A DNA stretch of 64,000 bases. It comes from Peptoniphilus genitalis (GTDB taxonomy: Bacteria > Bacillota > Clostridia > Tissierellales > Peptoniphilaceae). Shown here in pieces: positions 35,281 to 43,600 of the stretch; the first letter of the stretch is position 1; the number at the start of each line of letters is the position of its first letter. The stretch is taken from positions 432,501 through 496,500 of the forward strand of contig NZ_CP097885.1 in NCBI RefSeq assembly GCF_023614525.1. Reading direction: 5' to 3'. Both the position numbers and the translations under genes were made by a program. A model generated the notes under the pieces. That model did not search any database. It was given only the letters and a program-made list of their open reading frames with translations, and was not told the origin of the DNA.

Positions 35281-35562
35281 TTAAATTGATTTTATTGTAT
35301 AGTTTAATAATTCTAATAATCCAATAACATATATACCTAATTTAGGTAATCCAAATGGACTAAATAAAAATGCTAATATTAGTGCTTCAATTACAATTTG
35401 CTTGTCTCCTTGAAAAATGCTAGCTAATCCAATTATAAAAATTAAAGTAGAAACTAAGCTTAACAACGCAGTGCTCAAACTTAATATGAAGGTTAGAAAA
35501 GCTATGAGCAAACTCAACACTAATCTTATCGGTAATAAAATTATTCTAATTATCCATCTCAT
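35281..35562 (-). CDS. CD1845-family small membrane protein
   Basis: This 93-aa hydrophobic protein has three helices (IIRIILLPIRLVLSLLIAF, LVSTLIFIIGLASIF, IEALILAFLFSPFGLP) and the ending LGIYVIGLLELLNYTIKS, typical of CD1845-type proteins at the repA end of Tn1549-like elements. Function unknown. It is the outermost element gene on this side, 63 bp from the lysS stop, so the element end lies near 35.56-35.6 kb. No obvious promoter; it may be fed by read-through from lysS. Confidence 0.75.
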   Translation of the reverse strand: MRWIIRIILLPIRLVLSLLIAFLTFILSLSTALLSLVSTLIFIIGLASIFQGDKQIVIEALILAFLFSPFGLPKLGIYVIGLLELLNYTIKSI

Positions 35563-35574
35563 ACATACCCCTAA

Positions 35575-35608
35575 AAATTAAACTGGGATTCATAACAAAC
35601 CCCAGTTT
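35575..35608 (-). terminator. Terminator of the greA-lysS operon
   Basis: Stem AAACTGGG/CCCAGTTT followed on the minus strand by TTTAATTTTT, 18 nt after the lysS stop. It marks the chromosomal side of the element junction. Confidence 0.75.
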
Positions 35609-35625
35609 CATAATTAGCGTGTTCT

Positions 35626-37533
35626 TTAATATAATTTTGATCCTGCTGGAATATTATCATCCAACATTATTAAGTTAAGTTTTTCTTTTCCGTCGTACTC
35701 ACAAATTGCAGATATAATCATACCTTCTGAGTCGATTCCCATCATCTTACGAGGAGGAAGATTACAAATCGCAAGTAGTGTCTTTCCAATTAAAGACTCT
35801 GCGCTGTAATATTCCTTAATACCAGATAAAATAACTCTTTCTTTTTCAGAACCATCATCTAATGTAAATTTCAAAAGTTTTTTTGACTTTGGAACTTCTT
35901 CACAGTTCTTAACTTTTACAACTCTAAAGTCAGATTTTGAGAAAGTATCAAAGTCTACCATGTCTTCAAATAGAGGTTCAACCTTTACCTTTGACATGTC
36001 AAGCTTTACACTTGCCTTTTCATCTGCAGCCTTGTTAGCTTTTATTTCAGCAACTTCAGCTCCAAGTGGTTTCATTGTTGGGAATAATAATACGTCCCTA
36101 ATGCTTGGTTGGTCTGTTAGAAGGACAATCATCCTGTCAACACCAATACCAAGTCCACCTGTTGGAGGTAGACCAACTTCAATTGCATTGATGAAGTCTG
36201 AATCCATTGGGTGAGCTTCATCATCTCCTGCTGCCTTTTCTGCAACTTGTGCTTCAAATCTTTGTCTTTGATCTATTGGGTCATTAAGTTCTGAGAAGGC
36301 ATTGGCAAATTCCCAAGTGTTAATGAAGGCTTCAAATCTTTGTGTAAGTCTTGGGTCCTTTGGATTTCTCTTTGCAAGTGGAGAAACATCTACTGGGTGA
36401 CCAATTACAAAAGTTGGTTCAACAAGGTGCTCTTCACAGAATTCTTCAAACATTTCTGAAAGAAGCTTGCCCCATGTGTCATTTTCATGAACTTCGATGC
36501 CCTTTTCTCTTGCAATTTCTCTTGCCTTTTCGTCTGTATCAATTTCATTAAAGTCAACGTCAGCATATTTTTTAACTGCGTCTATCATTGTGATTCTCTT
36601 CCAAGGTGCCTTTAAGCAAATTTCTGTTCCTTGGTAGTTAATTGTATCTGTTCCAAGAACTTCAAGAGCTACGTATTCAAATAGATCTTCAGTAATTCTC
36701 ATCATTTCTTCGTAGTCAACATAGGCTTGGTAAAGTTCAATGTTTGTAAATTCAGGATTGTGTCTAGTGTCCATTCCTTCGTTTCTAAACATCTTGCCCA
36801 TTTCATAAACCTTGTCGAAGCCACCAACAATTAGTCTCTTTAGGAATAATTCATTTGCAATTCTTAGTTGCATATCAATGTCAAGAGTGTTGTGGTGAGT
36901 GTAGAAAGGTCTTGCGTTTGCTCCACCTGCTACGGTACCAAGGATTGGTGTTTCAACTTCTAGGAAGTCCTTATTGTCTAGGAACTCTCTTATCTTCTTG
37001 ATAATTTTATTTCTCTTAATAAATACATCCTTAACTTCAGGATTTACAATTAAGTCAACATATCTTTGTCTGTATCTTAGGTCTGGGTCCTTAAGTCCGT
37101 GGAATTTTTCTGGAAGAATTTGTAGGGACTTTGAAAGTAGAGTTATATCAGTTGCACGAACTGTGATTTCTCCAGCTTCTGTCTTAAATACAATTCCCTT
37201 AACGCCGACAATATCTCCAATGTCAATGCCCTTAACGTCTTCGTATTTATCTTCAAGGACATCCTTTCTTGCAAAAACTTGGATGTTGCCTTCTGAGTCT
37301 CTAAGGTCTAGGAAGCAAATTTTTCCGTGACGTCTCTTGCTCATAATACGTCCAGCAATAGAAACTTCTCTTTCATCTGCTTCGTTGAATTCTTCTTTAA
37401 TTCCCACTGAATGTGCAGTTACATCATAAGTTTCGTTGACAAAGGGGTCTTTGCCTTCCTTTTTTAATTCATCAAGCTTTTGTCTCTTTAACAAAAGCAT
37501 TTCATTTAGATTTGCATCTTCTGTTTTCTTCAC
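35626..37533 (-). CDS. lysS: Lysyl-tRNA synthetase (class II) fused to a C-terminal Trbp111/EMAP-type tRNA-binding domain
   Basis: This 635-aa enzyme charges tRNA-Lys. Residues about 50-150 are the OB-fold anticodon-binding domain ([23 protein letters not shown]). Residues 170-485 are the class II core, with motif 2 [18 protein letters not shown] and motif 3 [22 protein letters not shown]. Usual bacterial LysS stops near residue 490-500. Here a linker leads to residues about 527-635 with the pattern [40 protein letters not shown], and NIPAGSKL. That is the tRNA-binding domain normally found at the C-terminus of MetRS. It probably raises tRNA affinity. It lies 10 bp downstream of greA in one operon. 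Confidence 0.93.
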   Translation of the reverse strand: MKKTEDANLNEMLLLKRQKLDELKKEGKDPFVNETYDVTAHSVGIKEEFNEADEREVSIAGRIMSKRRHGKICFLDLRDSEGNIQVFARKDVLEDKYEDVKGIDIGDIVGVKGIVFKTEAGEITVRATDITLLSKSLQILPEKFHGLKDPDLRYRQRYVDLIVNPEVKDVFIKRNKIIKKIREFLDNKDFLEVETPILGTVAGGANARPFYTHHNTLDIDMQLRIANELFLKRLIVGGFDKVYEMGKMFRNEGMDTRHNPEFTNIELYQAYVDYEEMMRITEDLFEYVALEVLGTDTINYQGTEICLKAPWKRITMIDAVKKYADVDFNEIDTDEKAREIAREKGIEVHENDTWGKLLSEMFEEFCEEHLVEPTFVIGHPVDVSPLAKRNPKDPRLTQRFEAFINTWEFANAFSELNDPIDQRQRFEAQVAEKAAGDDEAHPMDSDFINAIEVGLPPTGGLGIGVDRMIVLLTDQPSIRDVLLFPTMKPLGAEVAEIKANKAADEKASVKLDMSKVKVEPLFEDMVDFDTFSKSDFRVVKVKNCEEVPKSKKLLKFTLDDGSEKERVILSGIKEYYSAESLIGKTLLAICNLPPRKMMGIDSEGMIISAICEYDGKEKLNLIMLDDNIPAGSKLY

Positions 37534-37543
37534 AAACTGCCTC

Positions 37544-38017
37544 CTAAATAGTTATTCCACAAATTTCGTACTTGATAATTCCGTCTGGAACTTCAACTTC
37601 AACTACATCGCCAACACGGTTGCCAATAAGTTTTGAACCAACTGGTGATTCGTTAGAAATTTTTCCTTCAAGTGGGTCTGCTTCTGCTGAACCAACAATT
37701 GTGTACTCGTCTTCTTCCATTGTGTCAAGTTCTCTAACTTTTACGTTGGATCCTATGTTGACAACATCTGTATTTAAATCTTTTTCATCAATAATTTTAG
37801 CATTACGAACCATCATTTCAAGCTTAGCGATTCTCTCTTCAACTTGTGCTTGTTCGTTTTTAGCTTCGTCATACTCAGAGTTTTCAGAAAGGTCACCATA
37901 GCCAAGAGCTACCTTAATTCTTTCAGAAACTTCTTTTCTTCTAACTGTTTTTAAATACTCAATTTCATTTTCGATTTTTTCTAAACCTTCCGGTGTAAAA
38001 AATATATCTTTTTCCAA
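37544..38017 (-). CDS. greA: Transcription elongation factor GreA
   Basis: This 157-aa protein has the two GreA parts: an N-terminal coiled coil (residues 1-75, ending [23 protein letters not shown] with the acidic tip) and a C-terminal FKBP-like domain ([31 protein letters not shown], cited in part). It rescues backtracked RNA polymerase by stimulating transcript cleavage. The gene has a perfect consensus promoter, but an intrinsic terminator lies between promoter and start codon. lysS follows after 10 bp. Confidence 0.95.
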   Translation of the reverse strand: MEKDIFFTPEGLEKIENEIEYLKTVRRKEVSERIKVALGYGDLSENSEYDEAKNEQAQVEERIAKLEMMVRNAKIIDEKDLNTDVVNIGSNVKVRELDTMEEDEYTIVGSAEADPLEGKISNESPVGSKLIGNRVGDVVEVEVPDGIIKYEICGITI

Positions 38018-38040
38018 AACTCTCTCTCCCTCAATTATAT

Positions 38041-38064
38041 AAAAAATAAGGCGTCAGCCGCCTT
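38041..38064 (-). terminator. Intrinsic terminator in the greA leader (candidate attenuator)
   Basis: Stem AAGGCG/CGCCTT with a 5-nt loop followed by ATTTTTT on the minus strand. It lies about 20-40 nt downstream of the predicted transcription start (near 38082) and 25 nt before the greA ATG, so it can only affect the greA transcript. Confidence 0.7.
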
Positions 38065-38088
38065 TCACAAAACCTTTTAATCTAAGCC

Positions 38089-38117
38089 ATTATAATTTAT
38101 AGGCTTCTAAATGTCAA
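38089..38117 (-). promoter_or_regulatory. Consensus promoter of greA-lysS
   Basis: Minus-strand TTGACA (38112-38117), 17-bp spacer, TATAAT (38089-38094): a perfect vegetative promoter. Confidence 0.85.
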
Positions 38118-38163
38118 GAAGATTAAGCGACTAGAGGACTTTCATCAACTTTTTTAATTTTAT

Positions 38164-38196
38164 AAAAAAATAAACTCTGCAAAGATTACAGAGTTT
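38164..38196 (-). terminator. Terminator of coaX-dusB
   Basis: Stem AAACTCTG/CAGAGTTT followed by a T-rich tract on the minus strand, directly after the dusB stop codon. Confidence 0.85.
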
Positions 38197-38202
38197 GAAA
38201 AT

Positions 38203-39129
38203 TTAAATTTTATCTATATAGTCACTTATTGTTTTTAAAATTTCTTCCTTGTCCTTTAAGTTGTTTAGCTTGTTCCTAACTTCTTTGGAGTCCTTCATTC
38301 CCTTAAAATATTCTGCATAGACCTTTCTCATTTCAAGTATGCCAAGCTTCTCTCCCTTGTAAGAAATTTTTCTTTCAAGCTCATCAATCATTAAAAGTAA
38401 TTTTTCCTTGTCACTTGGCTTGTAGTAGTCGCCAGTTTTTATAAGTTCTTCTATTTGATTAAAGATGTAAGGGTTACCTATTGCCCCACGACCTATTGCT
38501 AGACCATCAACCTTGGAATAATTTATTTTTTCTATTGCATCTTCTGGACTGTCAACATCTCCATTTCCTATGACAGGAATTTTAACATTTGCCTTCACTT
38601 CTTTTATGAAGTCCCAGTCAGCCTTACCTGTGTAGTATTCTTCCCTCGTTCTTCCGTGAACTGTGACAAAGGTCGCACCTGCCACCTCAATGTTTTTTAT
38701 AGCCTTCATGGAAGATAGACCACCGATTCCCTTACGGACCTTTGCAGTTACAGGCTTGTTAGAATTTTTTACAACAGCCTTTATAATGTCGTAGACCAGG
38801 GACGGGTCACTTAAGAGATGGGACCCCGAATTATTTTTTACAATCTTTGGTGCAGGGCAGCCCATGTTTATGTCAACATAAGAAAAGTCGTAATCATTTA
38901 AAATTCTTGCAGCCTCGCCCATGACATCTGGGTCGCTGCCAAAGATTTGGACTGCAACTTTCTTCTCCTTAGGAGATATGTCCAAGAGATCTATAGTTTT
39001 TTTGTTTTCATATACAAGTGCCATGGCCGACACCATTTCAGTTACAGTTATGTCTGCGCCCTTTTCAGTAGCCACTTCCCTAAAAGCTATATCTGTGTAG
39101 CCTGCCATGGGTGCTAAAATCTTTAACAA
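38203..39129 (-). CDS. dusB: tRNA-dihydrouridine synthase (DusB family)
   Basis: This 308-aa flavoenzyme reduces uridines in tRNA. It has the FMN-site start ILAPMAGYTDIAFREV, catalytic NMGCPAPKIVKNNSGSHLL (Cys near residue 97), KVRKGIGG, THVGR-type VTVHGRTREEYYTG, and the phosphate-binding DGLAIGRGAIGNPYIF. Length is slightly short of the usual 320-330 aa. It starts 10 bp after coaX and shares its transcript, as in other Firmicutes where dusB lies between coaX and lysS. Confidence 0.92.
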   Translation of the reverse strand: MLKILAPMAGYTDIAFREVATEKGADITVTEMVSAMALVYENKKTIDLLDISPKEKKVAVQIFGSDPDVMGEAARILNDYDFSYVDINMGCPAPKIVKNNSGSHLLSDPSLVYDIIKAVVKNSNKPVTAKVRKGIGGLSSMKAIKNIEVAGATFVTVHGRTREEYYTGKADWDFIKEVKANVKIPVIGNGDVDSPEDAIEKINYSKVDGLAIGRGAIGNPYIFNQIEELIKTGDYYKPSDKEKLLLMIDELERKISYKGEKLGILEMRKVYAEYFKGMKDSKEVRNKLNNLKDKEEILKTISDYIDKI

Positions 39130-39139
39130 AAAATCACTC

Positions 39140-39931
39140 TCAATCTATTCCCTCAAGTTTGTTGTTCTTTTCATAAATAATTTTTAAACCTTCAAGTGTT
39201 AAGAACTTGTTAATAATAAAATTATATTTTGAATCCTTAGTTAACATTGTGGAGAAGCCACCAGTTGAAATAATATTAGTGTCTTCTTCCTTCCAATTTA
39301 ATTCCTTAAGTAGCTTTGCAACAATCCCATCAATCATTTCAGTGTAGCCGTAGTAAAGTCCTGCTTGCATTGCACCAACTGTGTCAGCTTGAATAACTTT
39401 TTTCGGTGCAATTAGTTCTATCTTTGGAAGCTTTGAAGTCATCATGAAAAGAGCTTCAGCAGAAATTCCAATTCCTGGCATAATAAGTCCACCAAGATAA
39501 TTTCTTTCCTTATCGACAACGCAAAAAGTCATAGCAGTTCCAATGTCAACTATAATTGATTGCTCGCCATAAAGTTCTATAGCCCCAACGGCGTTGACAA
39601 TTCTATCTGCCCCAACTTGCTTTGGATTGTCGTATTTAATATTAAGTCCAAGTTCAAGGTCTGTGCTCACAACCATTGGGCTCTTGTTAAAGTATTTTAT
39701 AATCATAGAAGGAAGTGTGTGCATAAGGTTTGGCACAACTGAAGAAATAATTACGTCTTCGATATCTTGTGGGTCTATGTTGGCATGAAGAAGAGTATTT
39801 ATAAAGATAAGACCATACTCATCAGATGTCCTAGTCTTCACAGTAGAAGTCCTAAAGTCATTGACCAGCTCTCCTCCCTTAAAGACACCCCAAGTTATGG
39901 AAGTATTTCCTACATCTATTACTAATAACAT
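39140..39931 (-). CDS. coaX: Type III pantothenate kinase
   Basis: This 263-aa enzyme makes phosphopantothenate, the first step of CoA synthesis. ASKHA-fold motifs are visible: LLVIDVGNTSITWGVFKGG at the N-terminus (P-loop DxGNT), GADRIVNAVGA near residue 105, VDIGTAMTFCVVD near 127 and STGGFSTML near the C-terminus. It is divergent from bioY, so cofactor genes (CoA and biotin) share this intergenic region. Confidence 0.94.
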   Translation of the reverse strand: MLLVIDVGNTSITWGVFKGGELVNDFRTSTVKTRTSDEYGLIFINTLLHANIDPQDIEDVIISSVVPNLMHTLPSMIIKYFNKSPMVVSTDLELGLNIKYDNPKQVGADRIVNAVGAIELYGEQSIIVDIGTAMTFCVVDKERNYLGGLIMPGIGISAEALFMMTSKLPKIELIAPKKVIQADTVGAMQAGLYYGYTEMIDGIVAKLLKELNWKEEDTNIISTGGFSTMLTKDSKYNFIINKFLTLEGLKIIYEKNNKLEGID

Positions 39932-40040
39932 TTTTACACCTCTATTTTACAAATTGTATTCATTATATATTTAATGTGGAAGTCTTTCAACTAATTATTT
40001 TCTTTAGATTGATAAATAAAGTCTTGCCAAAAATATTTAG

Positions 40041-40068
40041 GTTAACCATGTTGACAATAAGGTAAACA
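40041..40068 (+). promoter_or_regulatory. Putative BirA (biotin repressor) operator upstream of bioY
   Basis: GTTAACC (40041-40047) and GGTAAACA (40061-40068) form the two half-sites of a dyad resembling the BirA box TTGTTAACC-N14-16-GGTTAACAA. The spacer is 13 nt, slightly short. It overlaps a promoter-like TTGACA (40051-40056), 17 bp, TAAGAT (40074-40079). The bioY context supports the call. Confidence 0.5.
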
Positions 40069-40096
40069 TTATGTAAGATATCTCTGGAGGTTGAAA

Positions 40097-40633
40097 ATGA
40101 AAATTCAAACAAAAGACATAACAAAAATTGCACTTTTAGTAGCACTTATAGCAGTGGGAGCTTTTATTTCTATTCCCATTGGACCAGTTCCCTTTACACT
40201 ACAAAACTTTTTTGTATTTATGACTGGACTTTTACTTACACCCTTTTACGCAGGACTTACAGTTTTTATTTACGTCCTACTTGGTCTAATTGGTATTCCA
40301 ATTTTTGCCGGCTTCACTGGAGGCATCCAATCAGTATTAAAACCAAGCTTTGGTTTTCTAATTGCCTTTATAATTGGAGCAGCATTTATATCCAAGTTTG
40401 CTCACGGTGAAAAAAACTTTGGAAAAATTATGGTAGTCTTAGTTCTTGCAGAAGTTATCTTCTATGCACTTGGACTTCCTTACATGTACTACATCTTAAA
40501 TGTAGTCATGGGCAACCCAATGGACATATCAAAGGTCTTCACTGTTGGAATGATTCCTTTTATTATTCCTGACATGGCAAAGGCTCTAGTAGCTGCTATT
40601 ATTGCTCCAAGAATTTTAAAGGCCATGAAATAA
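40097..40633 (+). CDS. bioY: Biotin transporter BioY (ECF S component)
   Basis: This 178-aa protein has six membrane helices. BioY motifs are FTLQNFFVFMTGLLL and the Gly/Pro-rich VLLGLIGIPIFAGFTGG. It binds biotin and works with a shared ECF energising module not present in the window. The start chosen is ATG 40097, 6 nt after GGAGG; the in-frame TTG at 40091 directly abuts that site and is unlikely. No biotin-synthesis genes are near, so the organism may rely on uptake. Confidence 0.93.
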   Translation: MKIQTKDITKIALLVALIAVGAFISIPIGPVPFTLQNFFVFMTGLLLTPFYAGLTVFIYVLLGLIGIPIFAGFTGGIQSVLKPSFGFLIAFIIGAAFISKFAHGEKNFGKIMVVLVLAEVIFYALGLPYMYYILNVVMGNPMDISKVFTVGMIPFIIPDMAKALVAAIIAPRILKAMK

Positions 40634-40669
40634 TTTAGCTCATAATTAATAGAATAATTTTTGAAAGAT

Positions 40670-40693
40670 CCTCGCTTCATGGCGAGGTTTTTT
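40670..40693 (+). terminator. Terminator of bioY
   Basis: Perfect stem CCTCGC/GCGAGG followed by six T on the plus strand, before the pbp1A promoter. Confidence 0.9.
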
Positions 40694-40725
40694 CATTTAT
40701 ATTTATAGTTATATGCTTAAAATTC

Positions 40726-40734
40726 TGATATAAT
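40726..40734 (+). promoter_or_regulatory. Extended -10 promoter of pbp1A
   Basis: TGATATAAT (extended -10) 20 bp before the pbp1A ATG, with AGGAGG at 40743-40748. The -35 region is weak. Confidence 0.55.
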
Positions 40735-40753
40735 AACAAAATAGGAGGTTGTT

Positions 40754-43210
40754 ATGAAAGACAATAGAAACAATAAACCTCGTGGAATGATAAAACTTTC
40801 AAGCGTAATAAAAATACTTCTCTTAATTGTTGCGGCTGCAATTATTATTTTAGGCTCGCTTGTCACATCAATTGTGTTAGGTATTTTTAAAAAAGCTCCT
40901 GTAATAGATCCATCAGAATATAGATCTCAACTTTCTGAAACTTCAAGGATCTATTCAAGTGATGGAAAGCTAATTGAATCACTTATATCTGATCAGTTTA
41001 GTGAGTTCGTTCCCTACGAGGACATACCTAAGAACTTAGTAAATGCCATTGTGGCAATAGAAGACGAAAGGTTTTTTGAACACAGCGGAGTTGACTACAA
41101 GAGAGTGGCTGGCGCTATAGTTCACGACCTAAAAACTAGGTCTTTTGAACAAGGTGCATCAACTATAACTATGCAGCTTGCCAAAAACTTGTACACTTCC
41201 TTCTCAAAAAGTGTAGTGAGAAAAATAACTGACGTCTACTATTCCTATCAAATAGAAGAAAAACTTTCTAAGGAGCAAATCCTTGAAGCTTACTTAAACT
41301 CTGCAGGCTTCTCCAAGGGAACTGTGGGAGTCCAAGCTGCTGCAAAAACTTTCTTTAACAAGGACGTATCAGAGCTTGACCTTGCTGAGTGTGCCCTTAT
41401 AGCTGGTGTAACAAACCTTCCAGAAAAGTACACTCCCTACAATACTCAAGAGATAGAAGACTCAGATGACTTAGGAAATATTGAAGTCGTTCTTCTTCCA
41501 AAGAATGAAAACTCTGAGCCAAACTCTGAGAGAATTATAGAAATTGCCAAGAACTTAAATGAGCTTGGACAAATTGATAATTTTGATTTAATTCAAATTC
41601 AAAACAACATGCTAGTTCCTGTTAAGGCTGTCTTTAATGAAACTTCTCAAGAAAGACAAAGACTTGTGTTAAAGAGGATGCTTGCTCAAGGACTAATCAG
41701 TAAAGAAGATCACGACAAGGCTTTAAACGAAAAAATTGAAATCAACATTGGCTCTCGTAAGGAAAGTGGAATTTCTTCTTTCTATACAGATGTTGTTCAA
41801 AAGAATGCTATAAAAATTTTAACAGAATCAGGTTATTCAAAGGAAGAAGCTGCAAACAAACTCTTTAATGGTGGCCTAAAGATTTATACTCCAATGGATA
41901 TAAATATGCAAAGGACACTTGAAGAAGTTGTTTCCAATCCAAAATATTATTATGGCGGCTTCACAGACAAAAATGGAATCATCCAACCACAAGTTGCATC
42001 TGTCATCATCGACCAAAAGACTCACGAAGTTAAGGCCCTTGTTGGTGGTAGAAATGTAAGTGGTGGTAGACTTTTAAACAGGGCTCTTGTTCCAAGACAA
42101 CCTGGATCATCAATTAAGCCTATTTCAGTTTACCTTACAGCCCTTAACAACGGAGCAACTGCTGGCGATGTTTACCTAGACCAAAAGATGCCAGAAAAAT
42201 TATTTGGCCACTCACCTAAGAACGATGGTAACTATTATCAAGGTTGGACAACTATAAGAAACCTTCTTCGTCAATCATCAAACGTTGGTGCTTACCAAGT
42301 TGCCAGAGATATTTCTGCTGACAAGGATGCTAAAGTTAACAAGAATTCAACTTATTCTAAGGCCTACAACGACGAAGAGTCTCTTAATAAAATGGTGGAT
42401 ACTTTAAAATCAATTGGAGTTTCTACAATAGTTGAGAAAAAGGACAACCCTACATGGAATGACATAGGCTATGCCCCTCTTACACTTGGCGGCATGAGTT
42501 ATGGAATAAGTCCTTTTGAGATGGCTGGAGCCTTCACTGCAATTGCCAACGAAGGAAAGTATGCCAACCCTTATGTAATTACAAAAATCGAATCAAACAC
42601 TGGTGATGTAATTTACCAAGTTGACCCTAAAGAGAAAGAAGTTACTACACCACAAAATGCTTACATCTTGACAGATATGCTAAAGGATGTTGTAAGACGT
42701 GGTACAGGTAGAAATGCTTCCTTCCCTGGTCAAGAAGTTGCTGGTAAAACTGGTACAACTACTGACAAGAAGGACGTTTGGTTTGTTGGCTACACTCCTT
42801 ACTACACTTGCTCAGTTTGGATAGGAAATGACAAACATCAAAAGCTTGCCTTTGGTTCAACTCAATCAGCTTATCTTTGGAAACAAATTATGAAGGCTGT
42901 TCACGAAGACTTAGACAAAAAAGAATTTGAAGAACCAGATGGAATCTTCACTAAATATGTAAATGGAAGACGTGAACTCCTAGCTGACGGAACTAAGCCA
43001 CACTACACAAATAAGTACGGCTTCTACAGTGCTTCTGGAGAAAAGAAAAAGGAAGAAAAGAAGAAGGACAATAATAACAATAATAATAACAACAATAATA
43101 GTGACAAGAAGAAGAGAAAAAAGAAATCATCAGACAACGAAAACAACAGCAACAAATCAAGTAAAAAGAAAAAAAAATCTTCTAAGTCAATTCTTAATAA
43201 TGAGGACTAA
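40754..43210 (+). CDS. pbp1A: Class A penicillin-binding protein (PBP1A-type transglycosylase/transpeptidase)
   Basis: This 818-aa bifunctional cell-wall synthase has one membrane helix near residues 17-40. The GT51 transglycosylase domain contains EDERFFEHSGVDYKRV and QGASTITMQLAKNLY near residues 110-160. The transpeptidase domain has SxxK in PGSSIKPISVYL near 450, SSN in RQSSNVGAYQVA near 515, and KTGTTTDKK near 664. The last 55 residues are a low-complexity Lys/Asn/Ser tail including a run of about ten Asn; this is extracellular and unstructured. It sits alone in its orientation between bioY and ftsH with its own promoter and terminator. Confidence 0.95.
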   Translation: MKDNRNNKPRGMIKLSSVIKILLLIVAAAIIILGSLVTSIVLGIFKKAPVIDPSEYRSQLSETSRIYSSDGKLIESLISDQFSEFVPYEDIPKNLVNAIVAIEDERFFEHSGVDYKRVAGAIVHDLKTRSFEQGASTITMQLAKNLYTSFSKSVVRKITDVYYSYQIEEKLSKEQILEAYLNSAGFSKGTVGVQAAAKTFFNKDVSELDLAECALIAGVTNLPEKYTPYNTQEIEDSDDLGNIEVVLLPKNENSEPNSERIIEIAKNLNELGQIDNFDLIQIQNNMLVPVKAVFNETSQERQRLVLKRMLAQGLISKEDHDKALNEKIEINIGSRKESGISSFYTDVVQKNAIKILTESGYSKEEAANKLFNGGLKIYTPMDINMQRTLEEVVSNPKYYYGGFTDKNGIIQPQVASVIIDQKTHEVKALVGGRNVSGGRLLNRALVPRQPGSSIKPISVYLTALNNGATAGDVYLDQKMPEKLFGHSPKNDGNYYQGWTTIRNLLRQSSNVGAYQVARDISADKDAKVNKNSTYSKAYNDEESLNKMVDTLKSIGVSTIVEKKDNPTWNDIGYAPLTLGGMSYGISPFEMAGAFTAIANEGKYANPYVITKIESNTGDVIYQVDPKEKEVTTPQNAYILTDMLKDVVRRGTGRNASFPGQEVAGKTGTTTDKKDVWFVGYTPYYTCSVWIGNDKHQKLAFGSTQSAYLWKQIMKAVHEDLDKKEFEEPDGIFTKYVNGRRELLADGTKPHYTNKYGFYSASGEKKKEEKKKDNNNNNNNNNNSDKKKRKKKSSDNENNSNKSSKKKKKSSKSILNNED

Positions 43211-43213
43211 AAA

Positions 43214-43238
43214 ACTGGAGCATGACTCCAGTTTTTTT
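43214..43238 (+). terminator. Terminator of pbp1A
   Basis: Perfect stem ACTGGAG/CTCCAGT followed by seven T, 4 nt after the stop codon. Confidence 0.9.
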
Positions 43239-43567
43239 AATGCAAATTTTTAACTACATATTTTATTAAAAATTTTAATTTTTAATCATATTTTATTCGC
43301 GAACAATCTCTATAAAATATTTTTAACTTTAAATCCTCTATTTATTTCTTATTAACTTTTCTTAAATACCTTCCTAAGTTTTCATTATTTGTTATTAAAT
43401 TTCAAAGTTTATGTTTTAAAATTTCAACTTTAGATTCTCACTTATAAGGTTGACTTAGATTAAAATAAATTATTTTGCCTACTTAATCAAATAATAATTT
43501 TAAAATTTAAAATCTATTACACATAATTCAAACTCTCTAATGCCATCACTATTAAAAATAGACAAAA
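43239..43567. other. Non-coding AT-rich spacer between convergent pbp1A and ftsH
   Basis: About 330 bp of very AT-rich sequence between two convergent genes. I see no open frame with a ribosome-binding site, no RNA fold of a known class and no clear repeat. It may be a chromosomal relic or a protein-binding AT tract. Confidence 0.5.
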
Positions 43568-43594
43568 CAAAAAAGCCCCTCTCGGAGCTTTTTT
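43568..43594 (-). terminator. Terminator of the yabN-ftsH gene cluster
   Basis: Stem AGCCCC/GGAGCT (one wobble) flanked by A and T runs on both sides, directly after the ftsH stop. On the minus strand it ends in six T. Confidence 0.85.
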
Positions 43595-43600
43595 ATATGC

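Larger units (their letters stand above)
3481..35578. mobile_element. Conjugative-element transfer region (Tn1549 / CD1107-CD1845 type), incomplete in this window
   Basis: Contiguous, almost entirely leftward genes form a type IV secretion set (VirD4, VirB4, VirB6-like, PrgI, Maff2, NlpC/P60) plus DNA-processing proteins (RepA, DnaC-like, two SSB-like, TopB, methylase-helicase). Cargo is inserted at three points: AbiE, hydrolase, and ClbS-like/PIN. The right limit is sharp, at lysS. The left limit is unclear: it may be the recombinase debris at 3.5 kb, or the element may extend past the metal operon and the window edge. No relaxase or intact integrase is seen. Confidence 0.75.

Noticed and set aside
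3400-35610. Direct repeats marking attachment sites of the element
   Set aside because: I compared the lysS junction with the 3.0-3.8 kb debris by eye and saw no convincing shared repeat; the other end may be outside the window.
22000-40000. Several plus-strand open frames of 60-120 codons opposite minus-strand genes
   Set aside because: They shadow well-supported conjugation or housekeeping genes, are rich in Ser/Phe/Leu from antisense reading and lack start signals.
43239-43567. AT-rich spacer as a possible replication origin or small RNA
   Set aside because: No clustered DnaA-box-like repeats and no promoter-terminator pair could be made out; AT richness alone is weak evidence.
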